Shown: positions 1 to 7,091, counted from the first letter of the stretch. The stretch is 7,217 bases of DNA from DATLAN01 sp035527455 (GCA_035527455.1 DATLAN010000016.1:1-7217); one strand, 5' to 3'. Program-made: numbers and translations. The notes: a model not told the origin generated them from the sequence alone.

Positions 1-2334
1 GGCGCCGGCGATCCGGGCGGAGAACCCGGAGAGCCCGGCGAGGAGGATTGGCCCAAGGAAGAAGAGGAAGGCGACAAGAAGGTCGACCTCGACTCGAGAT
101 ACCGTCCTCAAGGATCGCTGTTCATCGAATTGTTCAATCCCTGGTCGGCGATGAATTCACCCTCGGGCGAGTTCTACCCCTACGACTCCGGGGCCAGGAC
201 GTTCGGCAACGGGGTGGACCTCAGGCTTACTTCGCCCGACGGCAATTCGCCCGTCTGGCGGCTGGTCATCGTCGACGAAACCGACGGAGCCAACCCCGCC
301 CAGCCCACGCCCACGGATGATGGTGAGTACCTCGATCCGGACGATCCCGATCCGGCCCGCCGGCCGCGGATCGATCGGGCGGCGTATTTCGTCGCCACCG
401 GTGACTGCGTGGTGCCGAGCGACGTTTCGTCGGCTTCCAGCTTCTTCGCCTCATCGGCGAACGGGCTGGTCGTGCCCGGGGGCTACGCGGTGATCGGACC
501 GGGCGACTCGAATCAGGCAAAGACCTTCATTGGCTTCCGAAACGGTCAAACGGCCGGCGACGACACGACCCGCCGCATCGAGCTTACCGGCAACCTGCCG
601 CACGTGGTCCTCAGCGACGGCGACCAGCAGCCGGAAACCGGCCGCGTGAAGCCGCCCGCGGTGGTCGTCGTCAATCAGCCCCGCCGCCTGAGCGTATCGG
701 AGCCTCACGGAGGATACCCGACGGAGGAATACGACGCGGCGACCGAGCAGTATACCACGGTACACGATGTCCCGCTCGACGAGCAGCGGACCGACGAGGG
801 CATGTGGCAGTTGCTGAGGACAGACCAGACCGTCACAGGCTTCCGCGTGGTGCACCTCCAACGGCTGGCCGACCCGACGCAGCCGTACGACGCCAAGACC
901 AACCCGTATCGGACGATCGACTCGATGCCGATCGATCTGACCAGCTTCAACGGCGTCTCGACGGCCGTCGAGCGCGACGAGGACGGCAATCCGGTCGAGC
1001 CCGGCCGGATCGCCTTCGCTTCCCGCCAGCGCGGCGAGGAAGACTATCGCCGCTTTTCCGGCTCGCCGGCCAACCTCAGCTTCTGGAAGCAGGAACCGCC
1101 GGATAAGGAGTTGGGCGCCGCGGCCGGGGGAACCCTCGCGGAGCCGCACTACTTCAACGAGCCGCTGGACCACAGCCTCGGCTACCTCAACTTCCGATAC
1201 TTCGGCATGCCCTTGGACGCGGGTCAGGCCGGCAACTACCACCGCGGCGATCCGCCGAATCCGTTCCCCTGGCTGACCTGGAACAACCGCCCCTTCATCA
1301 GCCAGCTCGAACTCCTGCTGGTGCCCGTGCTGCGTTCCTCGAAGCTGTTGGTTCGCAATACGGATCCGTCGTACGGCGACGAGAAGTACTTCGGCATCGA
1401 CCGGCCTTCTCAGTCGACCAATCCTTACGATCCGACCGGAGGCGATCCGACCGAACTGCCGCCCGGCCCCTTCCCGCATCTGTTGAACTTCTTCCACTCG
1501 ACCTCGGGCAGCTCGAACGACTCGAACGGCTCGCCGCAGTTTCAGCGGATCTTCGATTTCATCCACGTTCCCTCGCGATTCGTGGGCACGGCGGTCTCGG
1601 CCGACCCGAACGCCTGCCTGGCCGGCGACCACCCGTTCCATCCGCCGTTCAACAACATCTCGCTCTACCGCGAGCCGGGCCGCATCAACCTCAACACGGT
1701 CTTCAACCGCGAGGTCTTCATGGGGCTGATGAATTTCTATCCGGACATGAACACGGAGGCCTTCTGGGAAAAGTTCGTGCGCAGCCGGCGCGGTTACGCG
1801 GGCGGCGCCTCGGGCGGAGGCGGCCCTCAGAGCCAGGCCGTCCAGGATATGCTGCAACTCAACGCCAGCTTCCCCACCCGATTCGCCCAGCCGTTCAAGT
1901 CGGCCTGTGCCGCCTCGATGGCGCCCGACGGCCTGCGCCCGCAACGCGAAATCGACGTCACCGTGTTGCGGCGCGATCCGGACAATCCCACGCAGCCGCT
2001 GTTCGAGACCGAGTCGTCGCAACCCTACAACGACACCGATCGCAATCCCTACTTCCGCTATCAGGGCATTCAGCGATTGGGCAACCTGGTCACTAATCGG
2101 TCGAACGTCTACGCCATGTGGATCACCGTCGGCTACTTCGAGGTCGAACCGGTGCCGGCCACCAACGCGATCCCCGACGGCTACATGCTCGGGCAGGAGA
2201 TCGGGATCGACACCGGAGAGATCGAGCGGCACCGGGCGTTCTACCTGATCGACCGCTCCATTCCCGTCGGCTTCCAGCGCGGCGAAGACCTCAACGCCGA
2301 AAAGGCCATCCTACTGCGGCGGTTCATCGAGTAG
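1..2334 (+). CDS. Large pilus/type II secretion-like protein, C-terminal part (5' truncated by the window edge)
   Basis: Frame 1 is open from the first base to the TAG at 2332-2334, giving 777 residues with no start inside; the TTG at 130 and ATG at 151 are internal, so the gene begins upstream. Residues 1-27 are a Gly/Pro/Glu-rich acidic linker. A folded region then begins with SLFIELFNPW (about 39-48). Near 561-567 is RINLNTV, like the N-(I/L)-N-T motif of GspK minor pseudopilins and of planctomycete/verrucomicrobial pilus-type proteins (PilX, Verru_Chthon cassette protein A). A glycine-rich loop lies at 601-608. The C-terminus contains NVYAMWITVGYFEV (702-715), YLIDRSIPVGF (748-758) and ends LNAEKAILLRRFIE, a pattern I recall from large planctomycete proteins. 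By family analogy it would be an envelope protein of a type IV pilus or secretion-like assembly, but the N-terminal prepilin-type segment that would prove this is outside the window. Gene reality is very likely; family is moderate; function is inferred. Confidence 0.8.
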   Translation, partial: GAGDPGGEPGEPGEEDWPKEEEEGDKKVDLDSRYRPQGSLFIELFNPWSAMNSPSGEFYPYDSGARTFGNGVDLRLTSPDGNSPVWRLVIVDETDGANPAQPTPTDDGEYLDPDDPDPARRPRIDRAAYFVATGDCVVPSDVSSASSFFASSANGLVVPGGYAVIGPGDSNQAKTFIGFRNGQTAGDDTTRRIELTGNLPHVVLSDGDQQPETGRVKPPAVVVVNQPRRLSVSEPHGGYPTEEYDAATEQYTTVHDVPLDEQRTDEGMWQLLRTDQTVTGFRVVHLQRLADPTQPYDAKTNPYRTIDSMPIDLTSFNGVSTAVERDEDGNPVEPGRIAFASRQRGEEDYRRFSGSPANLSFWKQEPPDKELGAAAGGTLAEPHYFNEPLDHSLGYLNFRYFGMPLDAGQAGNYHRGDPPNPFPWLTWNNRPFISQLELLLVPVLRSSKLLVRNTDPSYGDEKYFGIDRPSQSTNPYDPTGGDPTELPPGPFPHLLNFFHSTSGSSNDSNGSPQFQRIFDFIHVPSRFVGTAVSADPNACLAGDHPFHPPFNNISLYREPGRINLNTVFNREVFMGLMNFYPDMNTEAFWEKFVRSRRGYAGGASGGGGPQSQAVQDMLQLNASFPTRFAQPFKSACAASMAPDGLRPQREIDVTVLRRDPDNPTQPLFETESSQPYNDTDRNPYFRYQGIQRLGNLVTNRSNVYAMWITVGYFEVEPVPATNAIPDGYMLGQEIGIDTGEIERHRAFYLIDRSIPVGFQRGEDLNAEKAILLRRFIE

Positions 2335-3721
2335 CGACCTGGATCGTCGTGCTTCCCTTCGGCAGGTCGAAGCAGACCACCAGGCTCTCTTGCTCCCGCA
2401 ACCACGTCCCCGGCTGCAAATCGCGCATCCGCGGCACCTCCCGGACTTCCGCCGGCTTGCCGTCGAGCGAGAGTTTCGGCGGCGCGTTGCCCTGGGTGGT
2501 GATGCGGAGGGTGAACTGCGGACCGGCGAACGGTGCTTTCAGCGTTACTTGATTCCCGTTGTGCTCGATCCGCGTCAGTCCTTTGGCTGCCCAATAGCGG
2601 GCCAGTTCGCTGATCTTCATCCAGATAGTCTGATCGCGATAGCGGCCTTCCAGGGCCAGGGCCACCTGCTGGAACTGCTTGAAGCCCGCTTTCGTGCCCT
2701 GTCCGTACAGGCCCGGCCAGTGGCAGAGCATCACGGCCGGCTGGCCGCGCTGGATCAACTCGACCAGACGGCCCTCGGTGGCGTCCTGGTTGGCGTAGAG
2801 ATGTCCTTCGGGCTGTCGGTCGCCGTCCCAGCCGCCGAACCAGTCGCCCGTGCCGGCCGGCAGGTTGACGGTCACCTTCGGGTCGTCGCCGTCGAGGTCG
2901 CGGACGTGCTCGAGCTTCGGCTCCGTGCTCTCGTTGCCGCCGGAAACGTACTTGAAGTAGTGGGGCAGTTCGCTGCCGTAGACGTCGCGCACCGCCTCGT
3001 GCACCGCCAGCGAAAGCTCCGACTTGACTGCGTTGCCGAATCCGCCCGGCGTGGTGATCCCGTCGCACGGCAGGTCGCAGTTTTTGAGGATCCGCAGCGC
3101 GTAGGCCAGGTAGGCGGTCAGTTCGTCGACGCTCTTGGGGGTCTGCGGATAGGAGTTCTCCATCGTCGCGGAACTGATCTCGGCCATCGGCCGGCCGGTC
3201 TTGATGTCGATCACCCGCGTGTGCGAGATCATCTCGGGATGGATGTCCCAGTTGGGCAGCATCTCCTCGCGGACCAGTTTCAGGCTCGCCAGCAGCTCCT
3301 CGCGCGACCAGCCGGGCAGCTCCCGATCCAGCCAGCCCACGCAGGCCGGATAGGGCACGATGCTGTACTTGCCCTTCACGCCGTGCTGGGCACAGAACCG
3401 GCTGAACTCGCGGACGAACGCGTCGGGGATCTCCCGCGGCCAGGTCTTCCACGGCTTCTTGTAGATTTCTCGATCCGGCAACGCGGCGGCGAACTGCGGC
3501 ATGCAGAAGTGGCCCATGTTCACCAGGCAGGTGGAATCGTCGATGAAGAACGACAGCGGCACGCGACCCAGCGGGTTGAGCACCTCCACGCCTTCGTCCT
3601 GCCGTGGCCGGTCGCCCAAGGGCGCCTGCGCCAACGCCACGGCCGCCTTCCATCCCAGCGCCACGGCCGCCGTAGCGCCCGCCCCGACCCGCAAGAAGTC
3701 ACGACGTGTTCCGCTCCACAT
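2324..3721 (-). CDS. Tat-exported polysaccharide-deacetylase-like protein
   Basis: This 465-aa protein starts at the ATG at 3721-3719, chosen because a GAGGAGGG ribosome site ends 7 nt upstream and because this start places TRRDFLR at residues 5-11. That is a twin-arginine motif, followed by an Ala-rich hydrophobic stretch and an A-Q-A cleavage site near residue 33, so export through Tat is likely. The mature part resembles a divergent NodB/polysaccharide deacetylase fold: FFIDDS with an Asp pair at 61-62, HPEMISHT with His161 and His167, TPGGFGN at 224-230, and LCHWPGLY with His334. The His spacing (H-x5-H) departs from the classical H-x3-H, so metal binding and deacetylation are inference. 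Residues about 385-465 look like a small beta-rich C-terminal domain. It runs in the same direction as the AmmeMemoRadiSam gene, 160 bp downstream of it across a palindrome cluster, and its TGA lies inside the end of the convergent gene 1. A related carbohydrate esterase or hydrolase is the main alternative. Confidence 0.85.
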   Translation of the reverse strand: MWSGTRRDFLRVGAGATAAVALGWKAAVALAQAPLGDRPRQDEGVEVLNPLGRVPLSFFIDDSTCLVNMGHFCMPQFAAALPDREIYKKPWKTWPREIPDAFVREFSRFCAQHGVKGKYSIVPYPACVGWLDRELPGWSREELLASLKLVREEMLPNWDIHPEMISHTRVIDIKTGRPMAEISSATMENSYPQTPKSVDELTAYLAYALRILKNCDLPCDGITTPGGFGNAVKSELSLAVHEAVRDVYGSELPHYFKYVSGGNESTEPKLEHVRDLDGDDPKVTVNLPAGTGDWFGGWDGDRQPEGHLYANQDATEGRLVELIQRGQPAVMLCHWPGLYGQGTKAGFKQFQQVALALEGRYRDQTIWMKISELARYWAAKGLTRIEHNGNQVTLKAPFAGPQFTLRITTQGNAPPKLSLDGKPAEVREVPRMRDLQPGTWLREQESLVVCFDLPKGSTTIQVATR

Positions 3722-3728
3722 GGTAACG

Positions 3729-3736
3729 CCCTCCTC
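3729..3736 (-). promoter_or_regulatory. Ribosome binding site of the Tat-exported protein
   Basis: On the minus strand this reads GAGGAGGG, a near-perfect Shine-Dalgarno sequence, with its GGAGG core 8 nt before the ATG at 3721. It decides the start in favour of 3721 over the upstream TTG at 3763, whose extra 14 codons would be encoded largely by the half repeat and would bury the Tat motif. Confidence 0.8.
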
Positions 3737-3747
3737 GATAGAGATTC

Positions 3748-3761
3748 GCCCTGACGCAATC
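3748..3761 (+). repeat. Half copy of the extragenic palindrome
   Basis: GCCCTGACGCAATC here is identical to 3784-3797, the right half of the first full palindrome plus 5 flanking bases (CAATC). The left half is absent, so it cannot form the same hairpin alone. It looks like a decayed or partially duplicated unit and lies just upstream of the ribosome site of the Tat-exported protein. Confidence 0.65.
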
Positions 3762-3769
3762 AAACAATC

Positions 3770-3792
3770 GTAGGTCAGGGCTTGCCCTGACG
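3770..3792 (+). repeat. REP-like palindrome, copy A
   Basis: The core GTCAGGG-CTTG-CCCTGAC is a perfect 7-bp stem (8 bp if the C/G of the loop pair) with a CTTG loop, preceded by GTAG and followed by G. In RNA made from the plus strand the loop would be G(CUUG)C, a known extra-stable tetraloop context. It is the reverse complement of copies B and C over all 23 bases. Confidence 0.85.
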
Positions 3793-3827
3793 CAATCGAT
3801 CCGAATCGAGCAGTCGACAGAAGAATC

Positions 3828-3850
3828 CGTCAGGGCAAGCCCTGACCTAC
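3828..3850 (-). repeat. REP-like palindrome, copy B
   Basis: This 23-bp unit is the exact reverse complement of copy A and identical to copy C. The unit repeats in tandem with C at a 27-bp period, with GTGC between the two. RNA from the minus strand, the coding direction of both flanking genes, would carry the CUUG loop. Confidence 0.85.
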
Positions 3851-3854
3851 GTGC

Positions 3855-3877
3855 CGTCAGGGCAAGCCCTGACCTAC
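3855..3877 (-). repeat. REP-like palindrome, copy C, directly after the AmmeMemoRadiSam stop codon
   Basis: This 23-bp unit is identical to copy B. It begins 4 nt after the TAA of the 1064-aa gene on the minus strand, so the transcript would end its coding part and enter a stable hairpin at once. It could protect the 3' end of that mRNA or slow polymerase. No T-tract follows, so it is not a textbook terminator. Confidence 0.85.
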
Positions 3878-3881
3878 GTGT

Positions 3882-6800
3882 TTAGCCCAGCAGCATGCCC
3901 GCGTAGCCTACGACCCGGCTCGTATCGCCGCTGGTTTCGGCGCTGGTATTGTAGCCGACCGATTCGCAGCGGTGCAAGGAGCCCAACTCGCGGAGCGTTT
4001 CCATCACGATCACGGCCGGAAACATGCCGCACATGCTGATGCGGTTGTCTTGGACCGTCTGGTAGAGATTGGCCGGGTCGAGGCTCTCCATGGCGGCCAG
4101 GGCCAGGCGGTCCAGCCGCCGCGTCTCGGCGTCGTCGGCAAAATGGTTCATGTCGCTGGAGATGACCAGCAGCGGCCGCTCGGGCATGTTGCGGAGAACT
4201 CCAGCCATCTGCCGACCGAACCGGCGCAAGCTCTCCAGATCGCCGCCGCCGATGATGATCCCGACCACGCGCACCTCGGGAGCCAGCCGGGCCAGCAACG
4301 GCAGCAACACCTCGATCGCGTGTTCCTGACGATGGGCCGCCGCGTCCAGTTCCAGGCCCGAGACCTTCTCGGCCAACTCCCTTGCCAACTCCGGATCCGA
4401 CGCGACCTGCCGGCCGGGCAACGACCACGTCCGGTGCGGGGCCACCGCCCATTCTGCCCCGCCGGCGCGATGCTTCGGACACAGAACAATCACCCGCTCG
4501 GGAATCTTCACCCGGCTGAAGACCTCGGCGGCCAGACGTCCGGAGTAGATCCAGCCGGCGTGCGGGACCATCACGGCCGCCCAGGATTCCGACGGCTGCT
4601 CTTCGGGCATCATGTCGTCGAGCATGGCGTCGATTTCCTCGGGCGTGTCGGGATAGAAGGTTCCGGCCACGCCGGCCGGCCGGACCTCCGGCCCGAGTTG
4701 CCCGCGCGGCACGTGGGCCACCACGACGCGCGGATCGGTCGAAACGACGGCCAGACTGACCACGCGTGTCCGGGCCGGGCTGGTGACGCCGGCCTCTTGC
4801 AGCGCTTCGTCGAGCAGTTGTTCGGCCGTTTTCTCCGGGTCGAACACCCAGGCCGACCGGGACCCGTCGTGGACCAGCACGGCCCGCCGCTGCGGGTCTA
4901 CGCCTGCCAATTCCGGCCGATCCGCCGTGCCGTGCATGGCCGGATCGAACAGCACGCTGAGTCCGACCGGGGCCGTTTGCAGAAACGCCGGATCGGTCCG
5001 CCGGGCTTGCAGTGTCCTGGCCGTCGCCTCGGTCAGGGCGAACAACGTGGCTTGCAGCGGCATCTCCGGGCGCAGCGAAAGCTTGCTGCAGATCACCGCC
5101 TGGCTGGTGCCCGGCTTGCCCACACTGATCGCCAAGGCGCTGACGCCGCCGTCGAAGCCGCCGCTCATGTAGCAGTTGGGCGTGCTGCCGTAGAAGAGGG
5201 CCCAGACGTTGCTGCGGCAGAATTCGGCCAGGGCGGCGACTTGCTCCTGCGTGGGCCCGCCGGCGGGAATACCTGCTTCCCCCGCGGTCGGACTCAGCTT
5301 CCCGCGGATCGCGCGACCCTCGAACGTCATCAGCACCGTGTCGTCCTGCAGCCAGGCGTTGGTGGGCAGCCCGGCCTTCAGGCAGACCTGTTCCAGGAAG
5401 CCCTTCGCGTCGAGATTGTGGTCGACCGCCACGCCGGGCAGCAGCAGTCCGCGGGCAGTACCCCGGGTGATTTGCAGGCCGTGCTTGCCGATGGTCACCG
5501 CTTGGATACGGTCTTCGCCCCGGGCCGTGACCGGCTGCAGCCCCCACAGCAGCCAGACTTCCATGTCGAGGTGCTCCAATTCCGTGGGCGAGATGGGCGG
5601 GAAGCGGGGATCGTCCTTGGCCGCCCGCTCGGCCGCGCGGTCCACCGCCTCGGAAAGCGGGATCGACGGGCCCAAGAAGCCGCAACACGACCGCAATTGC
5701 CCGCCACGCTTCAGACTCACGAACGCTCCGTACAGCGGCACGGCGGCCACGTCTTCCAGCGCGGCGGCGAGCGACTCGGGCATCTGGGCACGCACCGTGG
5801 CCTCGACCCGACGCCCGGCTGCCTGGAAGATCCGGTCCTCCTGCTGATCCGTCAACTCCGGTTGCACCGTGCCGTCGGTCGGCGGTCCGGGCTGTTTCGC
5901 GGGTTGGCTCTCCACTTCGGCCTCCTGTCTGGTTGTGGGGGCAACGGGTTTGGGTCGGGCATATCGGGCAATGCGGACCGGCAGCCGCTTGCCGCCCCAG
6001 TCGCCCGGGGCCCGATCGTACCGGCCGGCAATCGGCGCCCCGCAATGCCCGCAACGACCGTCTCGAAGGTGATACGCGCCGAGCACGTACCCGTCGCGCT
6101 CGATCACCATGCGGTCGCACTGCGGGCAGTACGTGCTCTGGTGACGCCGGTCGCTGACGTTGCCGGTGTAGACGTAACGCAATCCGACGCGCTTGGCCGT
6201 CTCGTGGGCCAGCAGCAGCGTCTCCAGCGGCGTCGGTCCGCGGTCGGTCACCTTGAAGTCGGGATGGAACGCGGAAAAGTGCAGCGGGACATCGGGACCC
6301 AACTCGTCGTGAACCCAACGGCACATCCGCTCCAATTCGTCCGGCGAGTCGTTCATCTGCGGAATGACCAGGTTGGTCACTTCGAGCCACACGTCCGTTT
6401 CCCGGGCCAGCCACCGCAACGTGTCGAGCACCGGTTCGAGCTGGCCGCCGGTCCACTTCCGGTAGAACTCCTCGGTAAAGCCTTTCAGGTCGACGTTGGC
6501 CGCGTCGATGTGCTCGTAGAAGGCGGTTCGTGCTTCGGGGGTGATGTATCCGGAGGTCACCGCCACCGTTTTGACGCCTACGTCGTGGCACGCCCGGGCG
6601 GTGTCGATGGCGTACTCGGCGAAGATGATCGGGTCGTTGTAGGTGAACGCGACGCTGCGGCAGGCGAGCTGTTCGGCGGCGTGGGCGACGGTTTCGGGAT
6701 CGGCCACCTCGCAGGCGGCGTCGACGTCGCGGGAGCGGGACATCGACCAGTTTTGGCAGAACTTGCAGCCGAGATTGCAGCCGGCGGTGCCGAAGGAGAG

Positions 6801-7076
6801 GACCGCGGTGCCGGGATAGAACTGGCTGAGCGGCTTTTTTTCGATCGGATCGACGCAGAAGCCCGTGCTGCGGCCGTAGGTGGTCGAGACCAGTTCCCCG
6901 CCGCGATTCTGCCGGACGAAGCAGAACCCCCGATCGCCCGGCCCCAGGGCACACGCCCGGGGACACAATCCACACAGCACCCTGAGCCCATCATCCGACT
7001 CCCGCCACCAGCCGGCCGCTCTTGTCCCGTCGGCGTAAAGAGGTCGTTGCGGTGGTGTCGTCACGATGCGCGGCAT
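3882..7076 (-). CDS. AmmeMemoRadiSam fusion: radical SAM enzyme (AmrS) + AMMECR1 domain (AmrA) + Memo domain (AmrB)
   Basis: This 1064-aa protein joins three normally separate partners. Residues 1-375 are the radical SAM enzyme: an N-terminal Cys cluster (C35, C38, C42, C52) precedes AGCNLGCKFCQNW, whose C100, C104 and C107 form the CxxxCxxC that binds the 4Fe-4S cluster and SAM, and a zinc-ribbon-like pair (CPQC at 317-320, CGHC at 342-345) closes the domain. A Pro/Gln/Glu-rich linker spans about 376-408. Residues 409-592 are an AMMECR1 domain with YGAFVSLKRGG, LRSCCGFLG, DPRFPP and RGLLLPGVA. Residues about 611-770 resemble a second degenerate AMMECR1 domain. Residues 797-1064 are a Memo domain with VPHAGWIYSG (H839), CPKH (H869), EHAIE (918-922), SSDMNH (973-978) and MCGMFP (C1016), matching the Memo active-site/metal pocket. 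No signal peptide, so probably cytoplasmic. The start ATG has a GAGGGAG site upstream. Family assignment is strong; the reaction is not settled to my knowledge. Confidence 0.95.
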   Translation of the reverse strand: MPRIVTTPPQRPLYADGTRAAGWWRESDDGLRVLCGLCPRACALGPGDRGFCFVRQNRGGELVSTTYGRSTGFCVDPIEKKPLSQFYPGTAVLSFGTAGCNLGCKFCQNWSMSRSRDVDAACEVADPETVAHAAEQLACRSVAFTYNDPIIFAEYAIDTARACHDVGVKTVAVTSGYITPEARTAFYEHIDAANVDLKGFTEEFYRKWTGGQLEPVLDTLRWLARETDVWLEVTNLVIPQMNDSPDELERMCRWVHDELGPDVPLHFSAFHPDFKVTDRGPTPLETLLLAHETAKRVGLRYVYTGNVSDRRHQSTYCPQCDRMVIERDGYVLGAYHLRDGRCGHCGAPIAGRYDRAPGDWGGKRLPVRIARYARPKPVAPTTRQEAEVESQPAKQPGPPTDGTVQPELTDQQEDRIFQAAGRRVEATVRAQMPESLAAALEDVAAVPLYGAFVSLKRGGQLRSCCGFLGPSIPLSEAVDRAAERAAKDDPRFPPISPTELEHLDMEVWLLWGLQPVTARGEDRIQAVTIGKHGLQITRGTARGLLLPGVAVDHNLDAKGFLEQVCLKAGLPTNAWLQDDTVLMTFEGRAIRGKLSPTAGEAGIPAGGPTQEQVAALAEFCRSNVWALFYGSTPNCYMSGGFDGGVSALAISVGKPGTSQAVICSKLSLRPEMPLQATLFALTEATARTLQARRTDPAFLQTAPVGLSVLFDPAMHGTADRPELAGVDPQRRAVLVHDGSRSAWVFDPEKTAEQLLDEALQEAGVTSPARTRVVSLAVVSTDPRVVVAHVPRGQLGPEVRPAGVAGTFYPDTPEEIDAMLDDMMPEEQPSESWAAVMVPHAGWIYSGRLAAEVFSRVKIPERVIVLCPKHRAGGAEWAVAPHRTWSLPGRQVASDPELARELAEKVSGLELDAAAHRQEHAIEVLLPLLARLAPEVRVVGIIIGGGDLESLRRFGRQMAGVLRNMPERPLLVISSDMNHFADDAETRRLDRLALAAMESLDPANLYQTVQDNRISMCGMFPAVIVMETLRELGSLHRCESVGYNTSAETSGDTSRVVGYAGMLLG

Positions 7077-7084
7077 GCGGATCG

Positions 7085-7091
7085 CTCCCTC
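7085..7091 (-). promoter_or_regulatory. Ribosome binding site of the AmmeMemoRadiSam fusion
   Basis: The minus strand reads GAGGGAG with its GGGAG core 8 nt before the ATG at 7076. This supports that start, which also leaves the complete N-terminal Cys cluster in the protein. Confidence 0.7.

Larger units (their letters stand above)
3722..3881. other. Intergenic palindrome cluster between the two minus-strand genes
   Basis: This gap holds the leader and ribosome site of the Tat-exported protein and a group of related palindromes: a half copy at 3748-3761, one full copy at 3770-3792, and two full copies at 3828-3850 and 3855-3877 in opposite orientation to the first. Between the first and second full copies is a small separate hairpin, TCGAT-CCGA-ATCGA. 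No convincing -10/-35 pair for the downstream gene stands out. The hairpins are not followed by a T-run on the minus strand, so classical intrinsic termination is not supported. Confidence 0.7.

Noticed and set aside
451..2232. 593-codon minus-strand open frame opposite gene 1
   Set aside because: Composition is Val/Arg/Gly/Ala-rich with no motif. The plus-strand frame has natural composition, the N-L-N-T motif and a convincing C-terminus.
2390..3754. 454-codon plus-strand open frame opposite the Tat-exported protein gene
   Set aside because: Shadow of the minus-strand gene, which has a ribosome site, a Tat signal and a natural composition.
3722..3763. N-terminal extension of the Tat-exported protein from TTG at 3763
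   Set aside because: It would put 14 residues before the Tat motif, has no good ribosome site, and is partly encoded by the half repeat; the ATG at 3721 has an excellent ribosome site.
3855..3877. Intrinsic terminator for the AmmeMemoRadiSam gene
   Set aside because: The hairpin is strong and well placed but no T-run follows on the minus strand, so it is reported as a repeat only.
3748..3877. CRISPR array
   Set aside because: Only three units, in mixed orientation, with spacers of 4 and 35 bp and an internal perfect palindrome; no cas genes nearby.
3874..6975. 1033-codon open frame in another minus-strand frame of the same region
   Set aside because: Translation is dominated by Arg, Gly and Ala with no domain; it is a frame-shifted reading of the AmmeMemoRadiSam gene, whose own frame carries every motif without interruption.
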